A stretch of DNA of 64,000 nt. Source: Trichosphaerium sp. ATCC 40318. Lineage: Eukaryota; Discosea; Flabellinia; Trichosidae. Each line of letters begins with the position of its first letter. Position 1 is the stretch's first letter. Positions 1-11,699 of the stretch are shown here, piece after piece. Made by a program: the position numbers and the translations under genes. The stretch covers positions 62,001 to 126,000 of the forward strand of contig JALMLS010000030.1 in assembly GCA_038496445.1 (NCBI GenBank), in the 5' to 3' direction. The notes beneath the pieces were generated by a model. That model was not told the origin of the DNA. It saw only the letters and a list, made by a program, of their open reading frames with translations, and made no database searches.

Positions 1-1
1 C

Positions 2-253
2 AAGGCCGGTCCTTTGCTGGGTTACAATGTAACTGAGGATACAGACAAAATTGCATTTCTTTCACTTCTTTCTGGACATTACGATAACGTTGAAGCTTTT
101 ATAAGGCGTGATGATGGAGACCTTAAGTATAATGTAAGCTATGCTAATAATAATGCCTTCGAAGAAATCTGCGAAGAATATGACGTAGAAGACGATACTG
201 GTTGTACTTCTTCAGATGTTGACGATGACCACTATGGCTCAGACTGGTGGTGA
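2..253 (+). CDS. C-terminal exon of an unrecognised acidic protein (5' cut by window edge)
   Basis: An open frame runs from the window edge to a TGA at 251-253. It is still open upstream of its first Leu/Met, so it is probably the last exon of a gene entering from the left. The tail is acidic (Asp/Glu-rich) and ends GSDWW. No family is recognised. The sequence just downstream (about 255-610) is stop-riddled in all frames, and looks like 3' flank or decayed coding sequence. Confidence 0.35.
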   Translation, partial: KAGPLLGYNVTEDTDKIAFLSLLSGHYDNVEAFIRRDDGDLKYNVSYANNNAFEEICEEYDVEDDTGCTSSDVDDDHYGSDWW

Positions 254-611
254 ATGTACAGCCAAATAAAGCCTTGCTTCAATCCAAATGATTCGTAAAG
301 TACCGACCGAAAATACAACTAAGTCCGCTGAGTTACGTGAAGCACGCTTTTTGTTACCTTGGTTTTACGTTTGTGCTTGGCAACAAGTACAGAGATGAAT
401 CATCATCAAAGCAAAAGAAAAAGTGCAAGTTGCTAAATACGGTCTTCACCCTCAAATCCTAAACTCACCAGAAATGTGTCACACAAAAAAGCGCTGTTCT
501 AATTCTACAGGCAGTCAATGAACCTATTTTGAACGATAGAACTGGCACTCAAACCAATGTTAAGCATGAGACACGTATGAATGAATTTTATAACAGTGGA
601 TTGAACCTTCT

Positions 612-1592
612 AGCGTATTTTCTACAATACTTGCTCTACAAGAGTACAAACAATACGCCAGTTCCGTTTTAAGCGTAACGACTACCCAAAACAATCACGT
701 TTTCGCGATTGTAGACATGTTCGCAAAGAAAACCTTACAACTTCACTGGTATTCCCACACTATGTCCAGTCACGTTACTATTGCGTTGGCAATACAAAAA
801 ATGCTTTAGACGACGAAAAAGAACTACCACAAGAGAAAACAACAAACAAGTTCGATTTCAAAAGTACCTACTCGACCATTTTCAAAATACCTCCCTTACT
901 TAAAGTCGATGACATACCAAACCCATCAATAGTGAGTACCCCTTATGTAGCAATGTGTTTCAGAGTAATAAATTACCTCTAGGAGATTGAGAAGAATGGG
1001 AAACGTCGCATTAAGTCAGGCATATCAAATCCAAATGATATCGTTTCACAGCGTAGTTGTAATGCTATAGATAAAACTATAAGGGAGTTGGATGATATAG
1101 AACTTATTAATAAGCGCCACCCACTTCTTGGCGTGGCAGTAATCTATGGTATGGACAAGCAAAGTGATGAAGGGAAAGAAGAATCTACACAACAGGTTCA
1201 ATCCAAAGTTTTCACTGAAACTGATTTAACTTATTCTTCTAGATGGCTCAGCGATTTGCTTCAACTTTACACAATAATTGGAATCTCAGGTAAGAATTTC
1301 TAGTACAACAGATTTGTTTGTTCTACACAGAACAAACTAACATTGAAACAACAGATTTGATGATTGCGATTCTGGTGTTCTGTTATTTATATCAGTATCA
1401 GATAAGGTGGCTGCTATTGCACATGGAAGGGATGTAGCTCACCTGTTATCTCCTGCGCGAAAAAAGACAATCCAAAAGCACATAATCAAAGATCTAAAAC
1501 ACCGTACGAGTTCATTTTGTACTCCTCTCATTGAACCATTTGTAAGGACGTTACTATTTGGAGGCGCCAGACATGGGAGTGAGATATATTAA
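612..1592 (+). pseudogene. Unrecognised multi-exon gene, possibly decayed
   Basis: A long stop-free frame without an early ATG covers about 612-931 (starting RIFYNTCSTRV). It ends at a good GTGAGT donor. Splicing to an AG at about 982 gives an in-phase join into a second open block (EIEKNGKRRIKSG...), which runs to a GTAAGA donor near 1291. A third open block (about 1365-1592) includes KVAAIAHGRDVAHLLSPARKK. I could not find an in-phase join from block 2 to block 3, so there may be a frameshift. No domain is recognised. No convincing start codon is seen, and the upstream 250-610 stretch reads like eroded coding sequence (ELREARFLLPWFYV followed by stops). It could be a real gene with a missed exon or a degenerate transposon or host gene. 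Confidence 0.3.
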
Positions 1593-2281
1593 TGACAGTC
1601 TCCGTGGAGTGAATATAGAGTGGGTTATGCATGTTGTACAATTGATTAAGGTCACAGCATTTTTAATTATTTGGTATGTAATTAACACGTGCTTTTGAGA
1701 CTTGAGTTTCTAGTGTACCAACTATATTCATACTCATGCTCTTTGTAGTTTAGTTTTTATCTCACAAGCTGACATAAGTATTGACGGAGTGCCAGTTGAC
1801 AATTTATGGGATAAGATAGTTTTTCTGTTCAATTTTATCATAACTTGGTGTAAAGGAGAAAACAAAATTATTGAAAACACAACTGACATAAGCCATTGGA
1901 CTATAACGGCATGTAAATTTATAATAAGTGTGTGCGAGGAAATAACCGAGTATTTCAAACGTGGATAATAAGTAATACTTAATCTGGCAACTGTATTACG
2001 AAACACATGATACAGACGCCAGCCTCGTGTGTAAACAACACATGCACTTGAAGAACATACCATCCAAAGTTTTTGGCTGTTGATTCCATTTTGGAATTGG
2101 ATATTTCTAGTTGTGGCAGAAATAGGTGCAACTATCTCAAGATGAGGGCAATAAACTTGATATGTAAATTAGTCTTTTTTCCAAACTGCAACTATTTTTT
2201 TTCAGTTAAACGACTTGAGTGTTTAGGATTCCAAAATCAGCAATTTTTGAGTTATCTTAGTTGTGTTTTTATTTTGTATTG

Positions 2282-3426
2282 CTACAACAGAAGGAAACGG
2301 AATACTGAAAGAGAAAAAATGTATCCAAGACATCTTAGTCTACATAACTTTTTTGATGACGAAGTTACAGGCAATGCTGGTGTTCCTGTAATGTTTGGCA
2401 TGCTTGGAGAAATAGTTGTTGGCGCTGTTGTAGGAGATAGGGTTGTGTCTGGTGGATTTGTAGGTGACATTGGTGGCAATGGAGTAGTTGGTGGGATACT
2501 TGGTGTTATAGTTGTAGGTGATACTGTAGTTGGCGATACAGTATTTGATGCTAGAGTCGTTGGTGGTAGGGTAGTAGGCCGTAGAGTTGTAGGTGCTAAG
2601 GTTGTAGGTGGTGGAGTCGTCGGTGGTAGCGTTGTAGGCGATGATATAGTTGGTGGTAGGGTTGGAGAGAGTGTAGTTGGTGACTGTGTTGTTGGTGGCA
2701 GTGTTGTTGGTGGTAGAGTAGTAGGCGGTAATGTTGTTGGTGGTAGTGTCGTCGGAGGAGGCGTTGTAGGTGGTAGATTAGTTGGCGGTGGCGTGTAGTC
2801 AAAAATGTACGCGAACATGCCACCTGTTAATGTATTTTGAGGCGGCAAAGTAAACCTACAAGTTCTTTAACAATGTAAAAAATTAGTCTTACGCACGTGA
2901 ATGATGTAGAATTGAAGCTTATATTTGTTGGAGGTTTTCGGAAAGTAGATGATACTAAATTAAACCCTATTTTCATTAGAAAATCGCTTATCACGTGGAT
3001 GAGATGTTGTTCTATCTCCACAATCGATTGAATTTTTTTTAATACCTGTAACGACGGGTTGATCCATCTCACAAGTCATGACAATGTTACTACCGAAATC
3101 AACCAAACCTATTGTATCGAATTGTAGGGTGAATGACGTGGAGTCAATATTAACAGATGTTGTTGCTCCATTGGCAGAGTAACTATATTCAGTGGCCGTA
3201 TCGCTGACAATGAATGCTGGGTTATTAGGTTGATTCGATCGCGTGAGTAGATTAAACTCGGTTGATGTTACATTGTAATCACAGAAGCCTCTGTCACCCA
3301 CACCTATTTGAACATTAAGTTGTCTTGTTTGTTTAGACTGCTAGACCAAGTTTCTTTCTAAAAGGATGTACTTATTGATAAGGCTGACGCGAACAGAATA
3401 CAAAAGCATAGAATACATTTAATCAT
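2282..3426 (-). CDS. Secreted Thr/Pro-rich mucin-like protein
   Basis: The ATG at 3426 begins a clear signal peptide (MIKCILCFCILFASA). A phase-1 intron ending at about 3310 leads into a Cys-containing N-terminal domain (VGDRGFCDYNVTSTEF...). A second intron (about 3047-2969) is again in phase and leads to FNLVSSTFRKPP. A putative 41-nt intron using an AC|GTGCGT donor then joins to about 130 residues of PTTLPPTTLPPTT-type repeats, and the frame closes at 2282. The repeat tract is a plausible O-glycosylation stalk, so a cell-wall or cell-surface role is likely (inference). The C-terminus is mildly hydrophobic, but I do not see a clean GPI signal. The N-terminal domain is not one I recognise. 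The opposite strand of the repeat is an artefactual Gly/Val ORF. Confidence 0.6.
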
Positions 3427-3429
3427 TGT

Positions 3430-4937
3430 AGCGTAGGATGAGAAAATAAAGTTTAGCAGTTAAAACTTATCAACAATGTTAGTACTTAACAGTGCAAGCC
3501 AGATAGTTTGTTTGAAGTGCTTTACAAAGCGTAAAAGTTTTCTGATCTATTTATGGAATAAACTAAGCTAAAAACACTAAGTGTTTCTGCATTAGACGAC
3601 AATAAGACAGTGCGTCAGTGTTTATCCCAAAAAGATGAAAACTTTTTCTGTACCAAACCGCAAATGCTAAAAGCACCTAAAAATAAATAGAACTGCGTAC
3701 CAAAAGGGTTTGCTAATCTTTTGATGCTCGATTAATGGTGTATTTGCAAAAAATCCTGTACACAAAATTAAGATTATTTGTACTACAAGTCAATGTTATT
3801 CTTTTTTCCTGCAATTGCATCTTCCGTTTCCTCAGTGTCTTATACACAGTCACTCGTGTTGTTTAAAGTGTAATAAGCTAGGTAGTCTATTCATTTAAGT
3901 ACACAATTGAAATAGTACTGTGGTGAACGACACGGCAGACCAATCTCTTGTTTCAAACTTGTCTCCGAAGTTCGGTTTAGAACTAATTTAGAAATAATTT
4001 GTATTCAGTGAACTTTCCAACGTTTCAGGCGTAGTCACAACTTTGTACACAAATATCTTGTGAAAATAACCACGCATTGCTGCACCAGAGCTATCGGTCC
4101 GGGACAACGTGTTGGTTTTCCTCCGAGATTGTCTTGAGCTGCTTTTGTTGGATGAGGATATCTTACTTAGTGATCTTAGGACTTTTTTTAGACAGAAGCA
4201 TTTTCTTCCATTGTTTTTAATCCTGTTGGTAGAGTTGCTATTCAACTTCTCTTCCAAAGGTACCTACTGTTTGTTTATCCATGGGATTTGTACATGTTGA
4301 AATTTCAACTGTAGCGAAAACTGGACATCTACCACGCCAAACAAAAGTTGATGTTTCTTTTTGCAGTTCTATGGTCGTAATTACCAATCGTTCTTAAATA
4401 CCGTGAGAGCATGTGGCTACACAAGGCTCAATAGAACTAATATGGAAAAAGTGCACCAACAAACATTGGTGATACATCCACAGGACTAATTGTACTCCAG
4501 AGAAAATGACTGTACATGCAACTAATGATTCTCCTCATCTATAAGCTCTATTGGAATTGGTGTTTCATCATCCTTGTCTCGATGAATAACGGTTGCTTTA
4601 GTTTCCTACTATATTTCCATTGGGTATAAATGTTGGGGTCTACTATGTAACTCGACAAGTCAATTCCGTCTTCATGATACATATTTTCTTAGCGTGATGT
4701 AATAAACATACGAAGGAGATGCTCTGAAATCTATTATTTGACACGAGGATCCTCGCTACACTCGCTACTCCACGGAGTTCATGTCCGTAAACGATAGGTA
4801 GCTATTCATAACAACAAGTTCAAATCGGGCCTTACTTTATTGAGCAATACACACAAAGTCCAAACTTGATTGATTTAACAACAGTAACTTAACTTGGTAT
4901 ACCAATTTATATATTTACAACATTCCAACTGCTCCAA
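3430..4937. other. About 1.5-kb stretch without a convincing gene
   Basis: This spans the divergent starts of the mucin-like gene (to the left) and the beta-helix GPCR (to the right), so both promoters should lie here. The only sizeable open frame is a minus-strand Ser/Arg-rich one at 3988-4257 (89 codons, no ATG, opened by TTG), with an Asn/Ser/Lys-rich, basic composition and no recognisable domain. I see no repeat, RNA gene or strong TATA element that I would defend. Confidence 0.3.
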
Positions 4938-7900
4938 ATGCAACACCCCAACAAAACTCTTTTCTCGGGGTTTGTTTTTGCCTTTATTGTAACATTTTCA
5001 TATTGCGCAGTTCTTCGTGTTGAGACAAATGGTACGCTGAACCTAAATGGTACTACAAAAGCATAAGCTCACACGATGAAAGGCGTCGATATCGGAGATT
5101 GTCAAAACGAGCCCTGTCAGTCTCTCTACCATGCATTTAATCATACTTCGCCCAAAGACACCATACAACTAGGAGATGGCGTGTTTTCAGGTGAGCTTAG
5201 AGTAAAAGTTTTTAGAAGGTAAAAAAATAACCCTAAAATAGGTCCGAACAACACGAATCTTATTTTAGAAGCATCTCTATTCAATATAACAATTAAAGGT
5301 ATGTGAAATCAATCAATCTCGCTTGAAGGCACCAACGAAAGCCAACAACAAAATATCCACACTATGTAACATAACCTTTTGAGCCAAACTCATTTTTGAA
5401 AACGCCTTTCCTCGTAACAACCACGTGGGGCGGAGTATTTTTAGATCTTTTTTTGGTTGTTTATTGTACATGTTTGCGCTCGTTGTTGTGAAGCGAGCAC
5501 CATTTTTAGGATTAGCACGCTTCGTTTTTATTGAAAATAAAACTCTTTTCACGCGTTGAATGACCTAATTCTCTTCGTAAAGGAAGCTCATCTACGATAA
5601 TACAAGGATTTAATTTTAATCATTTTCTGGACATACAAGAATGTCAGGAGGGGTTTTTTTGTGGTCTTACGATAACCTACATAACATTCCAAGGACTACA
5701 ATGTATTCAAGACGTATGACGTTGATAGCGCGATTATAAACGTGACGCTAGTAGTTTTATTTATTTTTAAATAGGGAGATAAACCAGCTATCCTTGATAT
5801 TGGTAAACATTGGCATGTCTCTATAAGGTGCGTTTTCGAAAATAGAAATTTCAAAATTCGTTAGTTTTGTTTCATTCAAACTTGCTTTAAACAGCCTCAC
5901 AAACGCTATAACGGTATTACTTTGCAAAACTAACTCATGTTAACGGTTTTTTCGATCGACCTTCCGTTTTATGGCACCTCAACATCCTCAATCACGAGGC
6001 AATCATTTTATTACAAATCTACTAGTAAAGTGATCTTTTGGTCTTATTAATTTTCTTTTATTCAGTGATTCTGTCTTTATTGACAATGGATGCGCCTACA
6101 ACGCCACAAACGATACTTCTAGTATAATCAGTGCTAAGGAGTCTTTCTTAATACTCACCAGGTCCGTTTCATCTTTAAAACTAATACACGTGACCATATT
6201 TCTAGAGTTCGCTTTGAACGTAATCAAGGAAGCATCGATATTTCGAACACCTCCATGGATGTACTCGATTCTTCTTTTCAGTTTGGAACGTCTAAAAATG
6301 GTACAGCCTACAGAAAACCATCCAAAGCTAACACGTGTACACAGGACAAATTAGAGGCCAAGGACAGATCAATATGAACATTAAAAACAGCCAATTTTCA
6401 AGCTGCAACGGAAGCGCTGTTGGTGAGAGCCATAACGATGTGTAAATCTAACCTTGAATAGACATCCGAACTTCCAACGGAACCTCAAGCATAAGCATAC
6501 TTGATTCTGAATTTACTTCGAATACAGCTCTTGCTGGCGGAGCGCTTTTTCTACAGGGCATTAACTCCATTACAGTGGAAGGGTGCAATTTCCGGTAAGA
6601 GTATCCTTAAACAATCGCCAGATTAACTCTAAATAGAACCAACGCCGCTAATGACTCTGATGATGGTTCACACGGCGGTGGAGTATATATTGAATCTTGC
6701 TCAGACGTGCTTGTAAGAAACTCAACTTTTAAAGAAAACGCAGCATTTGTTGATGGCGGTGGAATGTACATTCTTGGTTCAGCCTTCATTGAAGTAAGAT
6801 CATGTGTCTTTGAACATAACTACGCCATCATAGATGACGGAGGTGGTTTATTTATGGAAGAAAGTAGCAATATAACAGTCGTTGATGTTCGAGTTGAGCA
6901 TAATGAAGCTACGGACTTGGGCGGTGCGATGTACTTTCTTAGATGTAACAATGTAACGGTTTCCTCGGTACACGCTTTTAACAATACGGCCATCGACCGT
7001 GGTGGTGCTGTATGCGCTTTCGAAGTCGACAGCATTGCGTTTTACGATAGTACATTCATCGATAATCGTGGTGAACAGCGTGGTGGAGCTTTTTACTCTT
7101 TCCGAACAGACGTAGTATTGTTTAAAAGCTGTAGATTTGAGAGAAATTATGCTATTATATTCGGTGGCGCTATCTATTCATATTCAGATGCGGAAGGCGC
7201 AAAGATATCGATTCAAAACGGACATTTTATTAATAACACTGCTGCCAATAGTGGAGGAGGTGTCTATGTGAATGTACCTGAAACAACGATAACCAATTGC
7301 ACTTTCAAAGACAATGAAGCTACAAAAGGCGGAGGAATAAGACTCTTTGATGGTTTCCGTGGAGAATCTATAGCGATGATATCAAACTCACTTTTCAATA
7401 ATAACGTGGCTATTGAGAGTGGCGGAGGAATAGCAGCTGAATCAGACAGAGTTCAAACTCTCTTTGTAACAAACTGCAAGTTCAATGAAAACACAGCACC
7501 ACTTGGGAGTTCCCTACATGTATTCATCTCCAACAATGGAGAAACACGTGGAGTTGTGAGTGGAAACGTCTTTGTGAACAACACAGGATACGGTACAAAT
7601 TTACCCTTTTTCTTTGGATGACGTGATTTCTAAAGTTCCTTTTTAGGTATTTCAATGAAAGAAGAGCATAATAACATAACTCTTTTTAACAATACTTTTG
7701 AGAACTCTCATCCTGCAGACTTTCACAATTTGTTTCCTACTACCCATAGTACGTCACTATTCTTCAGCAGTACTTGAACTTATTTTGTTGTAGACAACAC
7801 TTTTGACAAGCTGTCAAGTCCTCTAGATGGAATATGGACTAAGAAATACTCAGATACCGTCAATACCTTTGAAGTGAACGGTGCAGTAGAATTTGAGGAC

Positions 7901-10051
7901 CAAGGATCTTTCACAGTCTTGTCAACATTCACTGGAGAGCAAGGAATGCTAAACGTACGTTGCCAGGATATTGTAATTACCTTATTTTGGATAGGGCTCT
8001 TTGGTTGATAGTAAAGATATATATAGCCTTTCCTTTGCACCAACCTGCTCTTCCAAGGTGGCTGGTGTAAGCTTTGAAAATATGACAATCGAAAACAAAG
8101 GTGTTGTCAATGTTGCACCATCAGTATCGAATACTCTATACATGCCAAATACCCGTATAGTCAGCACAGGTTCTAGCATATTTTATGTAAGCAATTTCAT
8201 GTTCATACATGGTCAATCAAGTTCGCTGCACATGAAAAACAACTCAACGCTGGTCATGAACGTGCGTATTATTTATCGAACAAGTCTCTCCAGCTAACTG
8301 AATATAAAGGGTAAAATTGTGCTGAAATCTATTCACGTTACAATCGATTCCACAAGCACTGTTAACACTACAATTGGGATGACAGAAATCTCTTGTACTA
8401 CAGGCACAATTATAGATATTTGTACGTATATGTGTAGCTTCAAGAAATGAGATGGTGTTACTAACTGTATTATAGCTGGTACAGTAAACGTGAACTTTAT
8501 TGCAGAAACTTTCACACGTGCTCCACAAGTAGGCTCTGAATATGTCTTGATGTCGTTTGAAGCAGGGTCTTATTTAAGAAACAATGGAACTTTTGTGCTT
8601 ACCGACAGTACTGGCGCAGCTATTCCAACACAACTTGTCATCACTAATACATCAATGTCTCTAAAGATTCTGGAGAAACAAAGAGTTGTTAAAGAGTGGA
8701 GTGCATGGGATGATATCTCAACCATTACCGTGGTAGTGCTAGCTTCTATTGGCATCATTGTCACATTGATTTGCTTCTTCACGCTTGTTTGGTTCTGGTA
8801 TGTATTACTTTCTTCTTATCTTTAACATGACAATAACAAAGGCGGTCGTCTCCAATACTTAAAGCATCAACTCGAGAATTACTTGTAGTTGTTATACTTG
8901 GCATCATATTTTTGTACTCAGGAGCAGTCACGTGGTACGCAGTTCAGACTAAGTACTTCGTTGACTCATTTTGAATTTACTAGGATTGTACCAGTATCGA
9001 CTCCGTTTTGTGAGCTAAGGATATGGCTTCCTTTGATGGGCTTTATAATGGTTGTAGCGTGCGTATTAATCGATAACACTTTTCTGGTTTTTTTCTTAGT
9101 CACTCCGCAGGCCATTGATAGCAAAGACATACCGCATTTATCTTATTTTTGGTAAACTTGAGAAAAGCCCTTTAAGCATTGTATCAGTATCTCTAAGAGT
9201 AGTCCTCAATATAGCTGCACTACTGATAGCTGGTCAAATAGTATCCCTTAATACTTTTCTTCTTTTTTACCACGACATTAAATCCCTTAACTCACCATCA
9301 AGGTAGCTCTAATAATATGGTCAGCAATGTCACCAAATCGTATAACATTCACTCCTGAGCCTAAAGACGATGGTTTCAAACTTGCTCAATGTACAAGCGA
9401 GTTTGCACGTGTATTCTTGATACTCACCATTGTTTATGACGTACAATACCACTAGTTCACTTTTGTCTTTTGCAAGCTTTATTCTAACTACAAGATTCCT
9501 AGGGAGCTATTCTCGTGTTTGGTGCATATCTGGCGTTTGCTGTAAGAAAAGTACCTAATGTTTATAATGAATCGAGATGGTTGGGTGCTGCTATTTATAG
9601 TACACTTACATGGGCGATTATTCTTGTAGTTTTAGGTTACACAACGAACTCCCCGTCCCTTCTAAAAACAACGAGTGTTATCTTCTCAACTGCGATATTA
9701 TTCAGCGCTTCAGGCACGTGAACAAAAAAAAAAGGAGCACTTTAAAAACTGTGTTTTTGTCCGACGCTCTCTAACCCTCTTAGTCATACTTGCTGTCATA
9801 TTTGGTCCGAAACTGTATGTGGTACTCTCTGATAACGATAATGCAATTAAAAACTCTGAAATGTACGCTTATATTGATACATCTCTAGTAAGTGGTGCAT
9901 TATTAACTTTTTTTCTTCTCCTAGAGAATTGGATTTGAGTTGTGTATCAGATGCTACAGATATAAGTGTAATAGAAAAACAAAAAAATGAGATACAGAGA
10001 CTCAAAGATAGCGTCGCACGTCTTAAACAAGAACTCAAAGAAAAATCATAA
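4938..10051 (+). CDS. Class C (GABA-B-like) GPCR with right-handed beta-helix ectodomain
   Basis: The ATG at 4938 opens a signal peptide (LFSGFVFAFIVTFSYCA). About twenty short exons follow, and I could phase most of them. The first intron is only 33 nt (5050-5082), and the largest exon is about 6643-7591. The ectodomain starts with a Cys-rich cap (DCQNEPCQSLYHAF) and continues with many parallel beta-helix rungs of the type NSTFKENAAFVDGGGMYI. This is the polymorphic-outer-membrane/pectate-lyase-like style. The C-terminal third (about 8700-9930) matches the 7TM_3 family: SPILKAST before TM2, the TM3 Cys/Arg signature PFCELRIWLP, AKTYRIYLIFGKLE, and the family hallmark RKVPNVYNESRWLG before TM6. 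The tail encodes a charged coiled coil (EKQKNEIQRLKDSVARLKQE), as in GABA-B receptors. It should be a plasma-membrane receptor with an extracellular adhesive or carbohydrate-binding-like domain; the ligand is unknown. Exon boundaries near 8830-9480 are approximate. Confidence 0.85.
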
Positions 10052-10458
10052 AACAAAACTTGTAACAATACTACTCTATTAGTACTTAACGCTATTCTGT
10101 TCGCTGCTTCTCCAACAGAAAACGAATGAGTTTTACATAATGGACTACATAAACAACGCATCACGTTTCAGCATACATTATATGCAATTTAAAAACTATT
10201 TTTTTTGAGCTGATTTTATGAGTTATTCTAACACGTTGTAAGTTGTTGCTGCTATTATTATCATGGCTGTGTTTACTATCGTTCAAGAAAAAAACCAAGC
10301 TTACACAGAAGTAGCTTGAGCTATACCTTGATAAAAAAGCTGTCCAAAGAAACTTGTACAACGTTAAAGAGCAAAGAATCATTTATTTATGATACAGAAA
10401 AGTCATGTTAACTATTTTTTGGTTTGTTGTTTTATTCCTATTTTACTACTATGTTGTC
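10052..10458. other. Intergenic, tail-to-tail gap
   Basis: This separates the 3' end of the plus-strand GPCR gene from the 3' end of the minus-strand gene at 10459-10935. It contains only short, AT-rich open frames with no coding character. Termination and polyadenylation signals of both genes are expected here; none is distinctive enough to place. Confidence 0.4.
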
Positions 10459-10935
10459 TTATTTACCAAAGCATTCAGTTACTAAATCAATCTCCCACTG
10501 AGACATTTTCATTAGTTTGGTGTTTTTCGTCTGCTTAAAATTGATTGACTTCGATGAATACCTCCATACATCTCCTTTACTACTTTTATCAATGGACCAT
10601 CCACCAACTTGCCAACTTTCTATACGCTTTGATACCCATTTCTCCTTCTTGGCAAGATCCAAGAGACCATGATGTGCATAAGTCGTAATCCTTCCCAATA
10701 CTTTTTTGGATGTTATAACAAATGTAGTCCTGTTATGTTCGTAAATACTAAGGCAAAGGTATCCTTGTTTTCCATGCGATTTTGGTTTTTCCTTTTTGGT
10801 TGTTTCTTTACCATCAATAATTATCTTAAACTTGTGTGATATTTTACAGTCTTCAGGGTCTATTTTAGAGTCCGGTTTGTTCTTACATTGTTGTTTGTAC
10901 AACTTTTTTTCGAGCATGTTTTGACTTTTTCCCAT
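10459..10935 (-). CDS. Hypothetical basic 158-residue protein, single exon
   Basis: An intact ATG-initiated frame (ATG at 10935) encodes 158 residues. It has a Lys-rich N-terminus (MGKSQNMLEKKLYKQQCKNK) and a Trp-rich C-terminal half with motifs such as KKEKWVSKRIESWQVGGWSI. The Lys/Trp pattern and absence of a signal peptide suggest a cytosolic or nuclear protein, possibly nucleic-acid binding (inference only). I do not recognise the family. The frame has no introns, unlike its neighbours, and codon use looks normal for the window. Confidence 0.55.
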   Translation of the reverse strand: MGKSQNMLEKKLYKQQCKNKPDSKIDPEDCKISHKFKIIIDGKETTKKEKPKSHGKQGYLCLSIYEHNRTTFVITSKKVLGRITTYAHHGLLDLAKKEKWVSKRIESWQVGGWSIDKSSKGDVWRYSSKSINFKQTKNTKLMKMSQWEIDLVTECFGK

Positions 10936-10994
10936 GTTGATTGTAGGTGTTTTTTCTTGGATTGCGTTGATTGATTATAGCAAGAGATAGGTAT

Positions 10995-11225
10995 CTACTT
11001 GTTTGTGATAGGAAGATTATGAATTAAGAACAGGTCAGATGTTAAGTTTGGATCACGTGAAATATCAAAACACACGTGATTTTCACATGAACCTGGTGAA
11101 TTGGTTCTGTTTTCGCTTTTGCTTGATAGCGCATGCGCTTTACAAGATAATAATTGGTAGAAGACTTTAATGATGTCACAAGCGGGAAAATACGTGATTA
11201 TGTGCACCGCCGTATGTCTCCTCAT
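10995..11225 (-). CDS. Possible small ORF, 76 codons
   Basis: An ATG-initiated minus-strand frame encodes a Cys/His-containing peptide (MRRHTAVHIITYFPACDIIK...). It lies upstream of the 158-residue gene on the same strand, so it could equally be its 5' flank. The region holds a CACGTG palindrome pair near 11054-11075. No family is recognised. Confidence 0.2.
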   Translation of the reverse strand: MRRHTAVHIITYFPACDIIKVFYQLLSCKAHALSSKSENRTNSPGSCENHVCFDISRDPNLTSDLFLIHNLPITNK

Positions 11226-11336
11226 TTTTCCCCGCTATTGCGCCACTTGGAATGTTAGATCACCTTAACAAGTACGTTGTTACATTTACAACCACCGTAG
11301 GGTACACAGCATAATTAGTGTTCAGTTAAGCTACCA

Positions 11337-11696
11337 TTGCGTTTAAAGACTACATGGATTGTGGAAGTAGGCTCGGGCACTGAAGCTTTGAATAGCGAAC
11401 GAATTGGAGTCAGTTTTTTTTTGGAGATAAATTACTTTTCATTATGCTTCTGTACAATTTCACTTAAATTAGTAAAATCCATGCTTATTGTACGGGTATG
11501 TCCCAACCTCTTCTTAGCAACTTGTATTAACGAGTTTTCTGACCTTGAGCGACGTTCTAAAAACGAATATTTAATTTCTTGGTTTTTTAAGAAAGTGAGA
11601 CTATTTATGCCGTACGTCTTGTTATTGGCTCTGGTTTTTCCATTTCACCCGATCCTGACGCTCTTCTTTTACGCGGTGGCGTTTCTAAATAGATAA
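11337..11696 (+). CDS. Doubtful hydrophobic ORF
   Basis: A 119-codon frame opened by TTG rather than ATG. It contains a hydrophobic stretch near the C-terminus (FMPYVLLLALVFPFHPILTLF) that could be a membrane helix. It ends just before the 3' end of the convergent RasGAP gene. Its composition may simply reflect AT-rich flank sequence, and no relative is recognised. An ATG occurs within the frame, leaving a shorter product. Confidence 0.2.
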   Translation: MRLKTTWIVEVGSGTEALNSERIGVSFFLEINYFSLCFCTISLKLVKSMLIVRVCPNLFLATCINEFSDLERRSKNEYLISWFFKKVRLFMPYVLLLALVFPFHPILTLFFYAVAFLNR

Positions 11697-11699
11697 ATG

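Noticed and set aside
2073-2798. 241-codon Gly/Val-rich plus-strand ORF (GGVVGG repeats)
   Set aside because: It is the antisense of the Pro/Thr repeat of the minus-strand secreted protein, which has a signal peptide and in-phase introns; the repeat keeps both strands open.
5313-5552. 79-codon minus-strand ORF inside a GPCR intron (possible nested gene)
   Set aside because: It opens with GTG rather than ATG, has no recognisable domain and no introns; the unusually long intron of about 290 nt merits a check but does not establish a gene.
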